Assembly (NCBI RefSeq): GCF_006440775.1
Contig: NZ_VFTZ01000008.1
Location: 1 to 64,000 of the forward strand
Length of the DNA stretch: 64,000 bases
From: Mesorhizobium sp. B2-7-2
GTDB taxonomy: Bacteria > Pseudomonadota > Alphaproteobacteria > Rhizobiales > Rhizobiaceae
Reading direction: 5' to 3'
The notes beneath the pieces were generated by a model, which was given only the letters and a program-made list of their open reading frames with translations, was not told the origin of the DNA and searched no databases. The position numbers and the translations under genes were made by a program. Positions 17,656 to 26,607 of this stretch are shown one piece after another; the first letter of the stretch is position 1; each line of letters opens with the position of its first letter.

Positions 17656-18714
17656 TCAATTGCACGTAGCCACGGTTCTAAGCGCTTCGGTTCGGGAAGG
17701 TGCGGGCAAATTTCCGATCCGTCGAACAGAAGCGTAGAACCTCGGATAGTCGCCGGAGCACAAGTCGAACAAGTGAAGGAACGCCGGAACCTGTTCGCCG
17801 TAGACAGCGGTCGCGGCAAGCTTTGCGTTGTTGATAGGGCTATCGAACCAGGCGTCATATCCCCGGTATCCGGCCCATCGCTTGTCGCGCATTTGCCGGT
17901 AGCGCATCCGCAGCCTGTCGATGGCGGCTGCTTTGGCGGCCGTCATCTGCTGCGGGCTGCGGGGACTTCCATAGACCTGCCTCAGCTCGGCCCGGGTTTT
18001 CGATATCAGTCCGAGAAAATCGGCCTTGCGCTTGCGATCGATCTCGTAGCTGCGCAATCCGGCGCGATTGCCCGTGGCGCGGAGCCATTTCCTCGTACCG
18101 GTGGTTTCGACGGAAACCGCGAAAGCCTCGTTGAATGCGGAGTCGCCGTTCACATAGACTTTCTGATGCGCCAGCTCATGGAAAATGAGGCTTGCCAGGT
18201 AGGTGTCGTCCTGACGCAGCATGGTGCTGAGCAGCGGATCGCTGAACCAGCCCAGCGTGGAATACGCGGTGACGCCCGACACATAGACGTCCAGCCTCTG
18301 CCGCTGCAGTTCAGCGGCACTTTCGAGCGCGTCTTTGCGCGAAAAATAACCCTTGTAGGGAACGCAGCCGAAGACTGGAAAGCACCATGTTATCGGCGCG
18401 AGCGAGAATTGCGGCGCGGCAAACACGGCCAAGGTCACATTGTTGCGACCGACGTCGACATAACTGCGGTAGCTGCTGTTATCGGGCAGCGCCAGCTCTT
18501 CCGTGGCAAAGCGGCGTATCGCGCTCGCCGACGTCAACTTAGCGCGCAATGTCTGTGGCGTCGAGGGATCAAGGATCAGCTTCGCAACATTCTTGCGCGC
18601 CGCCATGATCTCGACATGGCCCTCCAACGACTGCGCGTAATAGGAAATGCTGGTGCATCCGGTCGCGCCGGACGCCAGGATCGCCGCGGCCAGCAATCGA
18701 AAAACGCGCTTCAC
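17656..18714 (-). CDS. Predicted lipoprotein aminopeptidase (PF10023/DUF2265)
   Basis: Outer-cell-envelope lipoprotein by its N-terminus: KRVFRLLAAAILASGATGC, with lipobox Cys near residue 20. The catalytic zinc-binding motif HELAHQ is present, followed by a Glu-rich helix (NEAFAVSVE), as in the predicted aminopeptidase family PF10023. GTG 18714 is preferred to the longer frame because it starts right at the basic n-region and is preceded by GGTGGG. Activity is predicted only. Confidence 0.83.
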   Translation of the reverse strand: MKRVFRLLAAAILASGATGCTSISYYAQSLEGHVEIMAARKNVAKLILDPSTPQTLRAKLTSASAIRRFATEELALPDNSSYRSYVDVGRNNVTLAVFAAPQFSLAPITWCFPVFGCVPYKGYFSRKDALESAAELQRQRLDVYVSGVTAYSTLGWFSDPLLSTMLRQDDTYLASLIFHELAHQKVYVNGDSAFNEAFAVSVETTGTRKWLRATGNRAGLRSYEIDRKRKADFLGLISKTRAELRQVYGSPRSPQQMTAAKAAAIDRLRMRYRQMRDKRWAGYRGYDAWFDSPINNAKLAATAVYGEQVPAFLHLFDLCSGDYPRFYASVRRIGNLPAPSRTEALRTVATCN

Positions 18715-18899
18715 AGCTTGCCCACCGCCTGCCCGTCTCCCATGGAGCAAATGTCTGCTCCCGTGTCTCAGGCGCGCCTGTTTTCGTCAAGACCTGGAGG
18801 GGCAGGGACAATGCGACCTTCGCCGCAAGTGACAGCAGGCTTAGGACTTTTCCCGCTAGGTATTGCTGGCTCGTGGGGGTAGCATGAGGCACACTGGGG

Positions 18900-20486
18900 A
18901 TGCGGGAGATGACAGACGCCTCGATACGCCGGGCGGACTTCATGATGGTCCTTGCCTATGCTTCGGACCTTGCCACCGGCCATTCGCGTGATTTCGCGCT
19001 GAAATCCTGCGTGCTTGCAATGCGGGTCGCCAAGCTCGCGGGCCTTTCAGACGAGGTTCGGCGTAATGCCTATCACCAGTCGATGCTGCGCTATGTCGGC
19101 TGCAATGCCGACACCGACCTGCTGGCGGCCACCTTCGGCGACGAGATCGCGCTCCGCCAGGATCTTGTCGGTCTCGACATGGGCAACCGCGCGGAACTGG
19201 GCAGGGTCTTCGTGCAGGCCTTCAAGCGGTTCTACTACGATCTCGAGCCTGACGCGCAGGCCAGGGCGATAGAGGCCGCGATGGCGCAGGCGCTGGCGGT
19301 GGCCCGCCCGGTGCTGACCGCGCATTGCGAGGTCGCGCAGCGGATCGGCGAGCGGCTCGGCCTGTCCGAGGAGATCCGGCGCAACCTTGGCCAGATCTAC
19401 GAACGCTGGGACGGCAAAGGTCTGCCGCGCGGGCTGAGCGGCGAGGACGTTCTGCCGGCCGTGCGCCTGATCACATTGGCGCAGGATGTGATTGCGCTCA
19501 GCGATGCCCTCGGCATCGACGCGATGGCCGAAACCATCGCCAGTCGCGGCGATGGTCCATACGAAGCGGATCTGGCCCGGCTCGTCTCGGCCAACGCTGC
19601 CGCGCTGATGGAGGGCATCGGCGCGACGGTCGACCGCGAGACGATTTTGGCGCTGGAGCCCGATCCGCCGGTGACGCTGGACGAGGCGGCTTGCGACGAG
19701 GCGTTCCTCGCCATCGCCGACATGATCGACATGCGCACGCCGTTCACGCAAGGCCATTCGCGGATGGTATCGGAGTTGGCCGCGGGTGCGGGAAGACGGA
19801 CCGGGCTGCCCGGGACTGACGTGCGCGCGCTGCGCTGGTCGGGCTGCATCCATGATATCGGCGAACTGGTGGTGCCGGTGGCGACCTGGATGCGCAACGG
19901 CCCGCTGTCGGTGCGAGAGCGCGACGCGGCGCAACTGCACGCGTATTACGGTGAGCGGGCGCTGGCTTCCTTCGGCCGCGGCGGCGACGCGATGGGCGCG
20001 CTCGTGCTGCGCCATCACGAGCGCCTGGACGGTTCGGGATATCACCGCAAGGTCAGCGGCTCCGATCTGTCTCCGGCGGCCAGGATCCTGGCTGCCGCCG
20101 AGGCCTTTCAGACGTCGCGGGAGGAGCGCCCGCACCGCAAGGCGCTGTCCAGCGAGGCGGCGGCGACGCAGTTGCGTGCGGCTGTTCGTGACGGCTGTAT
20201 CTGCCCCGACGCTGCCGAGGCCGTGTTGTCCTTCGCCGGACAGCAGTCGCGCCGGGCTTTGCCGCAGGCGCTAGCCGGCATGACGCGGCGCGAAATCGAG
20301 GTGCTGCGCCTGATCGCCGCCGGCCTTACGGCGAAGGAGACGGCTCGCAAGCTCGGTATCTCGCCCAAGACCGCCGACCACCACATCCAGAGCGTCTACT
20401 CCAAGGTCGGCGTGACCACGCGTGCCGGTGCCGCGCTCTATGCGGTCGAGCACGGCCTTGTCCGACCGGGCGAAATGCCGGCATAG
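18900..20486 (+). CDS. Degenerate HD + HD-GYP-like domain protein fused to LuxR HTH
   Basis: Three parts are visible. Residues ~10-230 look like an HD-GYP domain that has lost its HD pair (SMLRYVGC in place of LLHDIGK) but keeps a DGKGLPRGL segment at 171. Residues ~245-430 hold a second copy with H318-D319 (CIHDIGEL; Glu in place of the usual Lys) and HHE 372-374 followed by DGSGY at 377. Residues 461-520 are a LuxR/GerE HTH (TRREIEVLRLIAAGLTAKET). HD-GYP domains commonly hydrolyse cyclic di-GMP; whether this one does is unknown. It is a cytoplasmic regulator leading a three-gene plus-strand cluster. Confidence 0.85.
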   Translation: MREMTDASIRRADFMMVLAYASDLATGHSRDFALKSCVLAMRVAKLAGLSDEVRRNAYHQSMLRYVGCNADTDLLAATFGDEIALRQDLVGLDMGNRAELGRVFVQAFKRFYYDLEPDAQARAIEAAMAQALAVARPVLTAHCEVAQRIGERLGLSEEIRRNLGQIYERWDGKGLPRGLSGEDVLPAVRLITLAQDVIALSDALGIDAMAETIASRGDGPYEADLARLVSANAAALMEGIGATVDRETILALEPDPPVTLDEAACDEAFLAIADMIDMRTPFTQGHSRMVSELAAGAGRRTGLPGTDVRALRWSGCIHDIGELVVPVATWMRNGPLSVRERDAAQLHAYYGERALASFGRGGDAMGALVLRHHERLDGSGYHRKVSGSDLSPAARILAAAEAFQTSREERPHRKALSSEAAATQLRAAVRDGCICPDAAEAVLSFAGQQSRRALPQALAGMTRREIEVLRLIAAGLTAKETARKLGISPKTADHHIQSVYSKVGVTTRAGAALYAVEHGLVRPGEMPA

Positions 20487-20576
20487 GGAATCCACCCCAT
20501 GTGCGCCCGTTCCGGCGCGCGCATCGTGATCCTGTCGATGGACCAATGGTGGCCGCGACCGACAGGAGGAAATCAG

Positions 20577-20849
20577 ATGCTTCTCGCAACGACCAAGGTG
20601 GCGGACGTCGACCACTTCATCCGCATCTTCTCGACCAAGGGCGCCGACAAGCGCCGGCTGCATGGCTCGAACGGCGCAACCGTGTTCCGCGACCCGAGCG
20701 AACCTGACCGCGTCTGGGCGATCTTCGACTGGGACGCCGAGGGTTGGAAGAATTTCGTGTCGGATCCGGAGGTTCCCGCGATCCTGCAGGAAGCCGGCCA
20801 TGTCGGCAAGCCGCAAGCGGCGCTGCTGCTGGGCCACTACGAGGCCTGA
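20577..20849 (+). CDS. Small hypothetical protein, DABB-like
   Basis: 90-aa soluble protein. ATG 20577 has an AGGAGG site five to six bases upstream, which rules out the longer frame from 20499. The sequence (VDHFIRIFSTKGADKRRLHG, then VWAIFDWDAEGWKNFVSDPE) looks like a dimeric alpha/beta barrel of the type found in antibiotic-monooxygenase-like or stress-response proteins; this is a loose impression. It lies between the HD/LuxR regulator and the binding protein and is probably co-transcribed with both. Confidence 0.8.
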   Translation: MLLATTKVADVDHFIRIFSTKGADKRRLHGSNGATVFRDPSEPDRVWAIFDWDAEGWKNFVSDPEVPAILQEAGHVGKPQAALLLGHYEA

Positions 20850-20921
20850 GAGTCCATCTTGCGCGCCGCCTGCCTTTGGCGGCGGCGCGCCCAACGAATC
20901 CCCCAGAAACGGAGAAATCAG

Positions 20922-22055
20922 ATGGATCCGAAACCCATCAAGATCGGCCTTATCGCCGAGCTCACCGGCCCATTGTCCTTCATGGGCATCGCCAATGCCA
21001 ACCTCACCACCATGCTTGTCGACGACATCAACGCCAAAGGCGGCCTCCTCGGCCGCCCGGTGGAGCTGGTCGTCGAGGACGGCGAGACCGTCGAAAGCGT
21101 CGCCAAGGCAAAGGCTGCGAAACTAGTCGACGTCGACAAGGTCGATGTGGTTGTCGGCGGCATCTACAGTTCGACCCGCCTGGCCATCAAGAGCGAGGCG
21201 GTCACCCGGGGCAGGACGCTTTACATCTATACCGAGCAGTATGAGGGGCAGGAAAACGATCCGCTGATTTTCTGCACCGGACCCGTTCCAGCTCAGCAAG
21301 TCGAGCCGCTGATACCGTGGCTCATGAACAACACCGGAGCGAAGCGGTTCTATTTTCCATCGGCCGATTACATCTGGCCGCATTTGCTGAACAAGGCCGC
21401 GAGCCGGGCGGTGCTCGCCAATGGCGGCGAGATCGTCGGCGAGGAGTATTTTCCGCTGGACACCGTCGATTTCCGGCGGACGGTGCAGCAGATCATGGCC
21501 AGCGGCACCGACGTGGTTTTCAACACCATCGTCCCGCCGGGGCTGACACCGTTCCTCGAAGAACTGCACAAGGCCGGCTTCGGCAAACGCGGCGGCCGGA
21601 TCGTCTGCACCTACTTCGATGAGAACTTCTTCAACCTGGTGCCGTCCGAGCAGATCGAGGGCCTCTACAGCTGCCTCGACTATTACCAGGAACTCGACGA
21701 ACCGTTCGGCCGCGCGCTGTTGCGCCGCTACAGTGAACGGTTCCCCGGCAGCGCTACCTTGACTGCCGGCAGCGGGTGCACTGGGCACTACCGGGCGATC
21801 AAGATGTGGGAAGCTGCCGTCAACGAGGCGGGCAGTGTCGAGCGCGACGCGGTCATACGGGCACTCGACCATGCTCGTATCGCCGAAGGCCCAGGAGGTG
21901 CGGCCGAGATGGTTCCCGGTCAGCATCACGTTCGCATGAATATGTACATCGCGCAGGCGCAGGGCGGTCAATTCCGGGTCGTGAGAAACTTGGGTCCGAT
22001 CGATCCCAACGAGCGCGTGATTACCAACGAATTCCAGCCAAGCCAGGTGGGGTGA
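20922..22055 (+). CDS. AmiC/urea-type branched-chain-fold binding protein without signal peptide
   Basis: Type I periplasmic-binding fold (Peripla_BP_5/6) most like amide or urea receptors: PIKIGLIAELTGPLSFMGIA, DDINAKGGLLGRPVELVVED, VVVGGIYSSTRLAI, and YYQELDEPFGRALLRRY. ATG 20922 has a GGAGAAA site and no signal peptide follows, so the protein is expected to stay in the cytoplasm, as AmiC does in Pseudomonas. No permease or ATPase genes are near. A ligand-sensing role for the upstream regulator is inferred from context. 377 aa. Confidence 0.83.
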   Translation: MDPKPIKIGLIAELTGPLSFMGIANANLTTMLVDDINAKGGLLGRPVELVVEDGETVESVAKAKAAKLVDVDKVDVVVGGIYSSTRLAIKSEAVTRGRTLYIYTEQYEGQENDPLIFCTGPVPAQQVEPLIPWLMNNTGAKRFYFPSADYIWPHLLNKAASRAVLANGGEIVGEEYFPLDTVDFRRTVQQIMASGTDVVFNTIVPPGLTPFLEELHKAGFGKRGGRIVCTYFDENFFNLVPSEQIEGLYSCLDYYQELDEPFGRALLRRYSERFPGSATLTAGSGCTGHYRAIKMWEAAVNEAGSVERDAVIRALDHARIAEGPGGAAEMVPGQHHVRMNMYIAQAQGGQFRVVRNLGPIDPNERVITNEFQPSQVG

Positions 22056-22113
22056 CTGTCGGCACCTTTCTTTCAATTGGCAGGGCCGCCGAACGGTGCC
22101 TCCGTCCTGCCAT

Positions 22114-22148
22114 CCATTTGGCCAGCAACGACGTTGCTGGCCAAATGG
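22114..22148. repeat. Perfect 35-base palindrome
   Basis: Two 17-base arms, CCATTTGGCCAGCAACG and its exact complement, around a single central A (22131). It lies 59 bases after the binding-protein stop. No T-run follows on the plus strand, so a simple intrinsic terminator is not indicated; it may be a rho-dependent or stabilising hairpin, or a protein site. Confidence 0.75.
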
Positions 22149-22275
22149 AGATTGCCAACGGAATTGCACCTTCTGGCCAGCGCATTCCCCGAACCTGATT
22201 GACACGGCCGTGCGTCGCGAACTCGCGCGTGGCCGGATATTCAGGGCCGCTCGCCGATGCTCCCGCGGTCCAGTC

Positions 22276-22518
22276 TTACGCCCGCCGCGCCGCCAGCCGA
22301 AGCCACGGCGCCAGATGGAACGCAGCCATCAACAGATACATCGGCACCATGCCGCCGAGCGCCGAGGCGCCCGACATGCACATCATGTCCCGGCCGTCAT
22401 AGACAGCCGTGAGCAGCGCCATCGTGGCGAAGGTGGGAGCCGCGGCGAGGCAAAGCCAGTCGGCGAGGCCGAAGCCGCTCAGGCCGTTTGGGCGAGGGGC
22501 AGGATTGTCGATGCTCAT
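22276..22518 (-). CDS. Small membrane protein, hypothetical
   Basis: 80-aa protein with two hydrophobic segments (GLADWLCLAAAPTFATMALL and GGMVPMYLLMAAFHLAPWL). The segment between them, YDGRDMMCMSG, holds a Cys. It starts 103 bases after the DUF899 gene stop on the same strand and may be co-transcribed. The start ATG 22518 was preferred over 22527 by a GATGG ribosome-like site. No known function. Confidence 0.7.
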   Translation of the reverse strand: MSIDNPAPRPNGLSGFGLADWLCLAAAPTFATMALLTAVYDGRDMMCMSGASALGGMVPMYLLMAAFHLAPWLRLAARRA

Positions 22519-22621
22519 GATATCCATCTTCTGATGCGGGCAGGGTTCGAGCCCGTTGGAACAAGCGTGAGGCGATCGGCTCCGGCGGCGCGTGGTTTGC
22601 GCCGCCGGAACCGCTTCACGC

Positions 22622-23371
22622 TCAGGCGTTCTTGTTGCGGAACGCCGCTTCGCCGGCATCCGACACCTCGACCCATCTCTGGTCGGGGGCGGCGCCTTCC
22701 TCGTAATTGTCGTGCCAGTTCCACCATTTGTAGGTCTGGGTCTGCGGATAGCCCTCGGGTGAATCCTCCCACACCTCCTGGCGGCCGAGCGGGGTGACGT
22801 CGAGATAGCTCCAGACGGTGCCAAAGGCTTCGTCGCCGCGGTTGTTGACGAAATAAGTTCGGAAGATGCGCTTGCCGTCATGGATGAAGACGTTGTGGCC
22901 ATGCCATTCGTCGACGCCGAAATCCTTATCCCAGCTATCGGTGATGGTGTACCAGGGCATCTTCCAGTCCATGCGCTGCTTCAGCCGCTGGATGTCGGCC
23001 TGCGGCGCGCGCGAGGCATAGGCAAGCGTGGTGTCGCGGGCGTTGAGATGGGCGAGGTTGCCGACCTGGTCGGCGCCGAGCGAGCAGCCGCGGCACGCAT
23101 GTTCGGGCCAGCCATAGACGCCGGGCTCGAAGAAGGCGCGGTAGACGACGAGCTGCCGGCGGCCTTCGAAGAGGTCGAGCAGGCTCATCTTGCCGTTCGG
23201 GCCTTCGAACACATAGTCCTTCTTGACTTCCATCCACGGCATGCGGCGTCGTTCGGCGGCCAAAGCATCGCGGGCGCGGGTGAGGGCCTTTTCCTTCACG
23301 AGCATCTCTTCATAGGCGCCTTCCCACGCTTCCTGCGAAACGACCGGCGGTGTCTTCATATGTTGGGTCAT
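22622..23371 (-). CDS. DUF899 family thioredoxin-like protein
   Basis: Cytoplasmic member of DUF899, related to thioredoxin-fold dithiol proteins. Typical motifs are VKKDYVFEGPNGKMSLLDLF, ARAPQADIQRL and GHNVFIHDGKRIFRTYFVNN; a CRGCS pair occurs at EHACRGCSLGAD. The start may be the second Met (MKTPPVV, 23359). Biochemical role is unknown. A second, distinct DUF899 gene lies at 30162-30884. Confidence 0.88.
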   Translation of the reverse strand: MTQHMKTPPVVSQEAWEGAYEEMLVKEKALTRARDALAAERRRMPWMEVKKDYVFEGPNGKMSLLDLFEGRRQLVVYRAFFEPGVYGWPEHACRGCSLGADQVGNLAHLNARDTTLAYASRAPQADIQRLKQRMDWKMPWYTITDSWDKDFGVDEWHGHNVFIHDGKRIFRTYFVNNRGDEAFGTVWSYLDVTPLGRQEVWEDSPEGYPQTQTYKWWNWHDNYEEGAAPDQRWVEVSDAGEAAFRNKNA

Positions 23372-23492
23372 TGCTCTTGTCCCGTTCTTGGGTTTGGTTG
23401 GGGGTGACGAGGACAGACATAGGGCCGCATCCGGCGATGGTGAGAGTTACAACTGTGACGCGATTTGCTGCGGCGGGCTTTGAGGCGACGGC

Positions 23493-24713
23493 ATGGACTC
23501 GCTGATCAACGCCGCCGGCCGCGCGCTCGCGGCAGGCGATCCGCTCGGCGCCTTGAAGCGCGTCGCGCTGCGCGACGACGCGCCGGCGCTGGCGCTGCGC
23601 GGCATTGCGATGGCGCAGCTCGGCGATTTCGCCAAGGCCAAGGCGCTGCTGAAGGACGCCGCCCGCGCCTTCAGCCCTAGGGAAGCGGTGGCGCGCGCCC
23701 GCTGTGTCGTCGCCGAGGCCGAGATCGCGCTGGTCTCGCGCGACCTCGGCTGGCCGGAGAAGGCGCTGCGGTCCGCCCGCGCGACGCTGGCCGCGCATGG
23801 CGACCGGCTGAACGCCGCTTATGCCGGCAGCCTCGAGGCGCGCCGCCTCATCCTGATCGGCCGCCTCGACGAGGCCGAGCGCCTGCTTGCCGACTTCGAT
23901 CCGACGCCGCTGCCGCCGGTGGCGCGCGTCGCGCATGAACTGGCCGCGGCCGGAATCGCCGTCCGGCGCCTGAGGACAAAGGCGGCGCGCTCGGCATTCG
24001 GCCGGGCATCGCTTGCCGCCTATCAAGCCAACATCCCGGCATTGAAGGCCGAAGTCGAAGCGGCGTCCCTGGTGCTGAACACGCCGGTGGGCCGGCTGAT
24101 CGCGCGCGGCGCGGAGAAAGAGTTGCTGCTCGACAAGGTCGAGGCGCTGCTGGGGTCGGGCGCGCTGGTCATCGATGCCTGCCGCAACGTCGTGCGCGAA
24201 GGCGGCACCGTGGTCTCGCTGGCGACCCGGCCGGTGCTGTTTGCGCTGGCGCGCACGCTCGCCGAAACCTGGCCGGCGGATGTCCCGCGCGAGACATTGC
24301 TGAGGCGCGCGTTCCGGGCGAGGCACGCCGACGAGTCGCACCGCGCGCGGCTCAGGGTCGAGATGGGGCGGCTCCGCGCCGAGCTCACCGGCTTGGCCGA
24401 GATCAATGCGACAACAGGTGGCTTTGCGTTGACGCCGCTGAACGCCGCCGAGATCGTCGTGCTGGCGCCGCCGGTCGAGGATGAGCATGGCGCGGTGCTT
24501 GCCTTCCTGACCGATGGCGAGGCCTGGTCGAGCTCGGCGCTGGCGATCGCGCTTGGCGCCAGCGCGCGCACCGTGCAGCGGGCGCTGGAGCAGTTGTCGG
24601 CCGAGCACAAGGTGCAGGCGGTCGGCCGCGGCCGGGCGCGCCGCTGGATGATGCCGCCGATGACCGGATTCCCGACTGTCTTGTTACTCCCCGGTCCGCT
24701 GCCGAGCGAGTAG
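23493..24713 (+). CDS. Helix-turn-helix regulator with TPR-like N-terminal region
   Basis: 406-aa soluble protein. Residues 1-200 are Ala/Leu-rich helices resembling TPR repeats (ALALRGIAMAQLGDFAKAKA). Near the C-terminus, AIALGASARTVQRALEQLSA followed by KVQAVGRGRARRW forms a winged HTH. It is divergent from the DUF899 gene (121 bases) and followed 31 bases later by a propeller gene. It is probably a local regulator; its effector is unknown. Confidence 0.8.
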   Translation: MDSLINAAGRALAAGDPLGALKRVALRDDAPALALRGIAMAQLGDFAKAKALLKDAARAFSPREAVARARCVVAEAEIALVSRDLGWPEKALRSARATLAAHGDRLNAAYAGSLEARRLILIGRLDEAERLLADFDPTPLPPVARVAHELAAAGIAVRRLRTKAARSAFGRASLAAYQANIPALKAEVEAASLVLNTPVGRLIARGAEKELLLDKVEALLGSGALVIDACRNVVREGGTVVSLATRPVLFALARTLAETWPADVPRETLLRRAFRARHADESHRARLRVEMGRLRAELTGLAEINATTGGFALTPLNAAEIVVLAPPVEDEHGAVLAFLTDGEAWSSSALAIALGASARTVQRALEQLSAEHKVQAVGRGRARRWMMPPMTGFPTVLLLPGPLPSE

Positions 24714-24744
24714 TTTGCCGCCATTGTTCGAACGGAGATCGAAA

Positions 24745-25386
24745 ATGAAAAGAGCCGCCGCCGAGATCCTGCGCGAATATGGTCCCTTTCCGGACGCCGA
24801 GCGCGTCAATGGTGTCACCTATGACGGCAAGAATGTCTGGTTCGCCACCGGCGACAAGCTGAAGGCCCTCGACCCGGAGAGCGGCACCATCGTGCAATCG
24901 GTCGACGTCGCCTCGCATGCCGGAACCGCTTTCGACGGCGAGCACCTCTACCAGATCGCCGAGGACCGCATTCACAAGGTCGACCCAAAGACCGGCGAGG
25001 TCGTCGCCACCATTCCCGCGCCGGGCAATGGCGGCGATTCAGGCATGGCCTGGGCCGAAGGTTCGCTCTGGGTCGGCGAATACAGGGCCCATAAGATCCA
25101 CCAGATCGATCCTGAAACGGGCGAGGTGATCCGTAGCATCGAGTCGAAACGCGTCGTCACCGGCGTCACCTGGATCGACGGCGAACTCTGGCATGCCACT
25201 TGGGAAGGTGAGGAGGGCGATCTGCTGCGCATCGATCCCGAGACGGGCGACGTGCTGCAGGAGGTCGCGATGCCCTCCGGTGTATCGGGACTGGAATCAG
25301 ATGGCGACGGCTGTTTCTTTTGCGGCGGCGGCAGCAGCGGCAAGATCAGGGCCGTGCGCCGGCCGGGATACGGCGCCGGCAAATAA
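24745..25386 (+). CDS. PQQ/glutaminyl-cyclase-like beta-propeller protein
   Basis: 213-aa protein with repeated propeller blades: NGVTYDGKNVWFATGDKLKA, GTAFDGEHLYQIAEDRIHKV, GMAWAEGSLWVGEYRAHKIH, GVTWIDGELWHATWEGEEGD. Each repeat ends in a D-P-E/K-T-G-E/D-V type turn. No signal peptide is seen. ATG 24745 is preferred (GGAG upstream); the longer frame from 24715 is unlikely. Probably co-transcribed with the HTH gene. Enzymatic activity is not evident. Confidence 0.82.
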   Translation: MKRAAAEILREYGPFPDAERVNGVTYDGKNVWFATGDKLKALDPESGTIVQSVDVASHAGTAFDGEHLYQIAEDRIHKVDPKTGEVVATIPAPGNGGDSGMAWAEGSLWVGEYRAHKIHQIDPETGEVIRSIESKRVVTGVTWIDGELWHATWEGEEGDLLRIDPETGDVLQEVAMPSGVSGLESDGDGCFFCGGGSSGKIRAVRRPGYGAGK

Positions 25387-25411
25387 CGGATGGCCGGAAC
25401 GGGCGGCCCGG

Positions 25412-26500
25412 TCAGGCCGCCTCGCGTGCCGGCCGGCTCATGGGCTTGCCGGAGGCCTTGGCGGCTGTCGGCCTGTCGAAATGCGCCCAGGCCGGCCGCT
25501 CGAACAGGAAGGTGCCGAAGCCGACGCGCTGGACGATGAAGTAGAGCACCACCGGGCTTATGACCGAAACCAGCAGCACCGCCAGGCTCAGCACGCCGGT
25601 ATCGGTCAGCAGGCCGCTCGCCAGCATGACGCCCCGGAAGATCGACATCGGGATGGTGAAGGCGACATAGACGACCAGCGAATGCTCGCCGAGCCAGCGC
25701 AGCCATTCCATGGAAGCGAATTTTGACAGGAAACCGCCGGCAACGCAGAGCGCCACGGCGCCGGCGACGGCAAGCGACAGATGCAGCGGCGGCCATGCCG
25801 CCAGTCCCATCTGCATGCCGACCGGTTGCATCGCATAGCCCGGCGAATAGACGAGCAGGCCGTTGACGATCGCCCAGGCGAGCAGGCCGAGAACGGCGAC
25901 CGCCCGCCGATCCTGCGTCCACGCCACCAGCCGGAATATCAGCGGCGCGAGCACGAAGCCGAGATAGAAGAACACGAAATAGGCCGCGAACTGCTCAAGC
26001 GCGTAGCTGTCCGGCTTCGGCGCCCACATCTGCAGCGCGGCGGCAGCCAAGATGACGATCCAGTGCGGCACGCGAAGCTCGCGCAGCACGCGTATGACGA
26101 TCCCGAACACCGCCAGCATGTAGATGAACCACAACACGCCGTATGGCTGGACGGCGGCCATCGCGAGATCATGCAGCATGCCGGCGGGGTCGCGGCTGAA
26201 GATGCCGATCTTCAGCCCGATCGAGATGATCGCCCAAAGCACGTAGAAATAGAGGTAGTGGACGACGCGGCGGTCGATATAGCGCCGCCATGGCCGGTCG
26301 ATCACCTGCGACAGGAACAGGCCCGAGATCAGGAAGAATTCCGGCATGCGGAACGGTGTCGCGAAGCCGATGACATAATGCAGGAAGCCGACGCCGCCGG
26401 TGTATTCACCGGTGTTGTAGGCGGCATACATCATCACCACCAGAATGATGGAAAGACCTTTTGCCGTATCCACCCACGGCATGCGGTTCGGGTTGCTCAT
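25412..26500 (-). CDS. Acyltransferase 3 family membrane protein
   Basis: Inner-membrane protein with about ten hydrophobic segments, of the acyltransferase 3 family that O-acylates polysaccharides or lipids. It carries PWVDTAKGLSIILVVMM and PFRMPEFFLISGLF, characteristic of the family. The first-helix His that normally follows VVMM (VVMMH) is here Tyr25 (VVMMYAAYN), which may impair catalysis. It sits convergently after the propeller gene. Confidence 0.85.
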   Translation of the reverse strand: MSNPNRMPWVDTAKGLSIILVVMMYAAYNTGEYTGGVGFLHYVIGFATPFRMPEFFLISGLFLSQVIDRPWRRYIDRRVVHYLYFYVLWAIISIGLKIGIFSRDPAGMLHDLAMAAVQPYGVLWFIYMLAVFGIVIRVLRELRVPHWIVILAAAALQMWAPKPDSYALEQFAAYFVFFYLGFVLAPLIFRLVAWTQDRRAVAVLGLLAWAIVNGLLVYSPGYAMQPVGMQMGLAAWPPLHLSLAVAGAVALCVAGGFLSKFASMEWLRWLGEHSLVVYVAFTIPMSIFRGVMLASGLLTDTGVLSLAVLLVSVISPVVLYFIVQRVGFGTFLFERPAWAHFDRPTAAKASGKPMSRPAREAA

Positions 26501-26607
26501 GCGCGATCTCGAGGAAATGTACCTGTTCAGATTGTAGCTGACCGGCGCATCCCGCGCAGCATCAAGCTTCCATTAACGTAAACGCGGTCCTCGTTTCGCA
26601 GGCGGTC

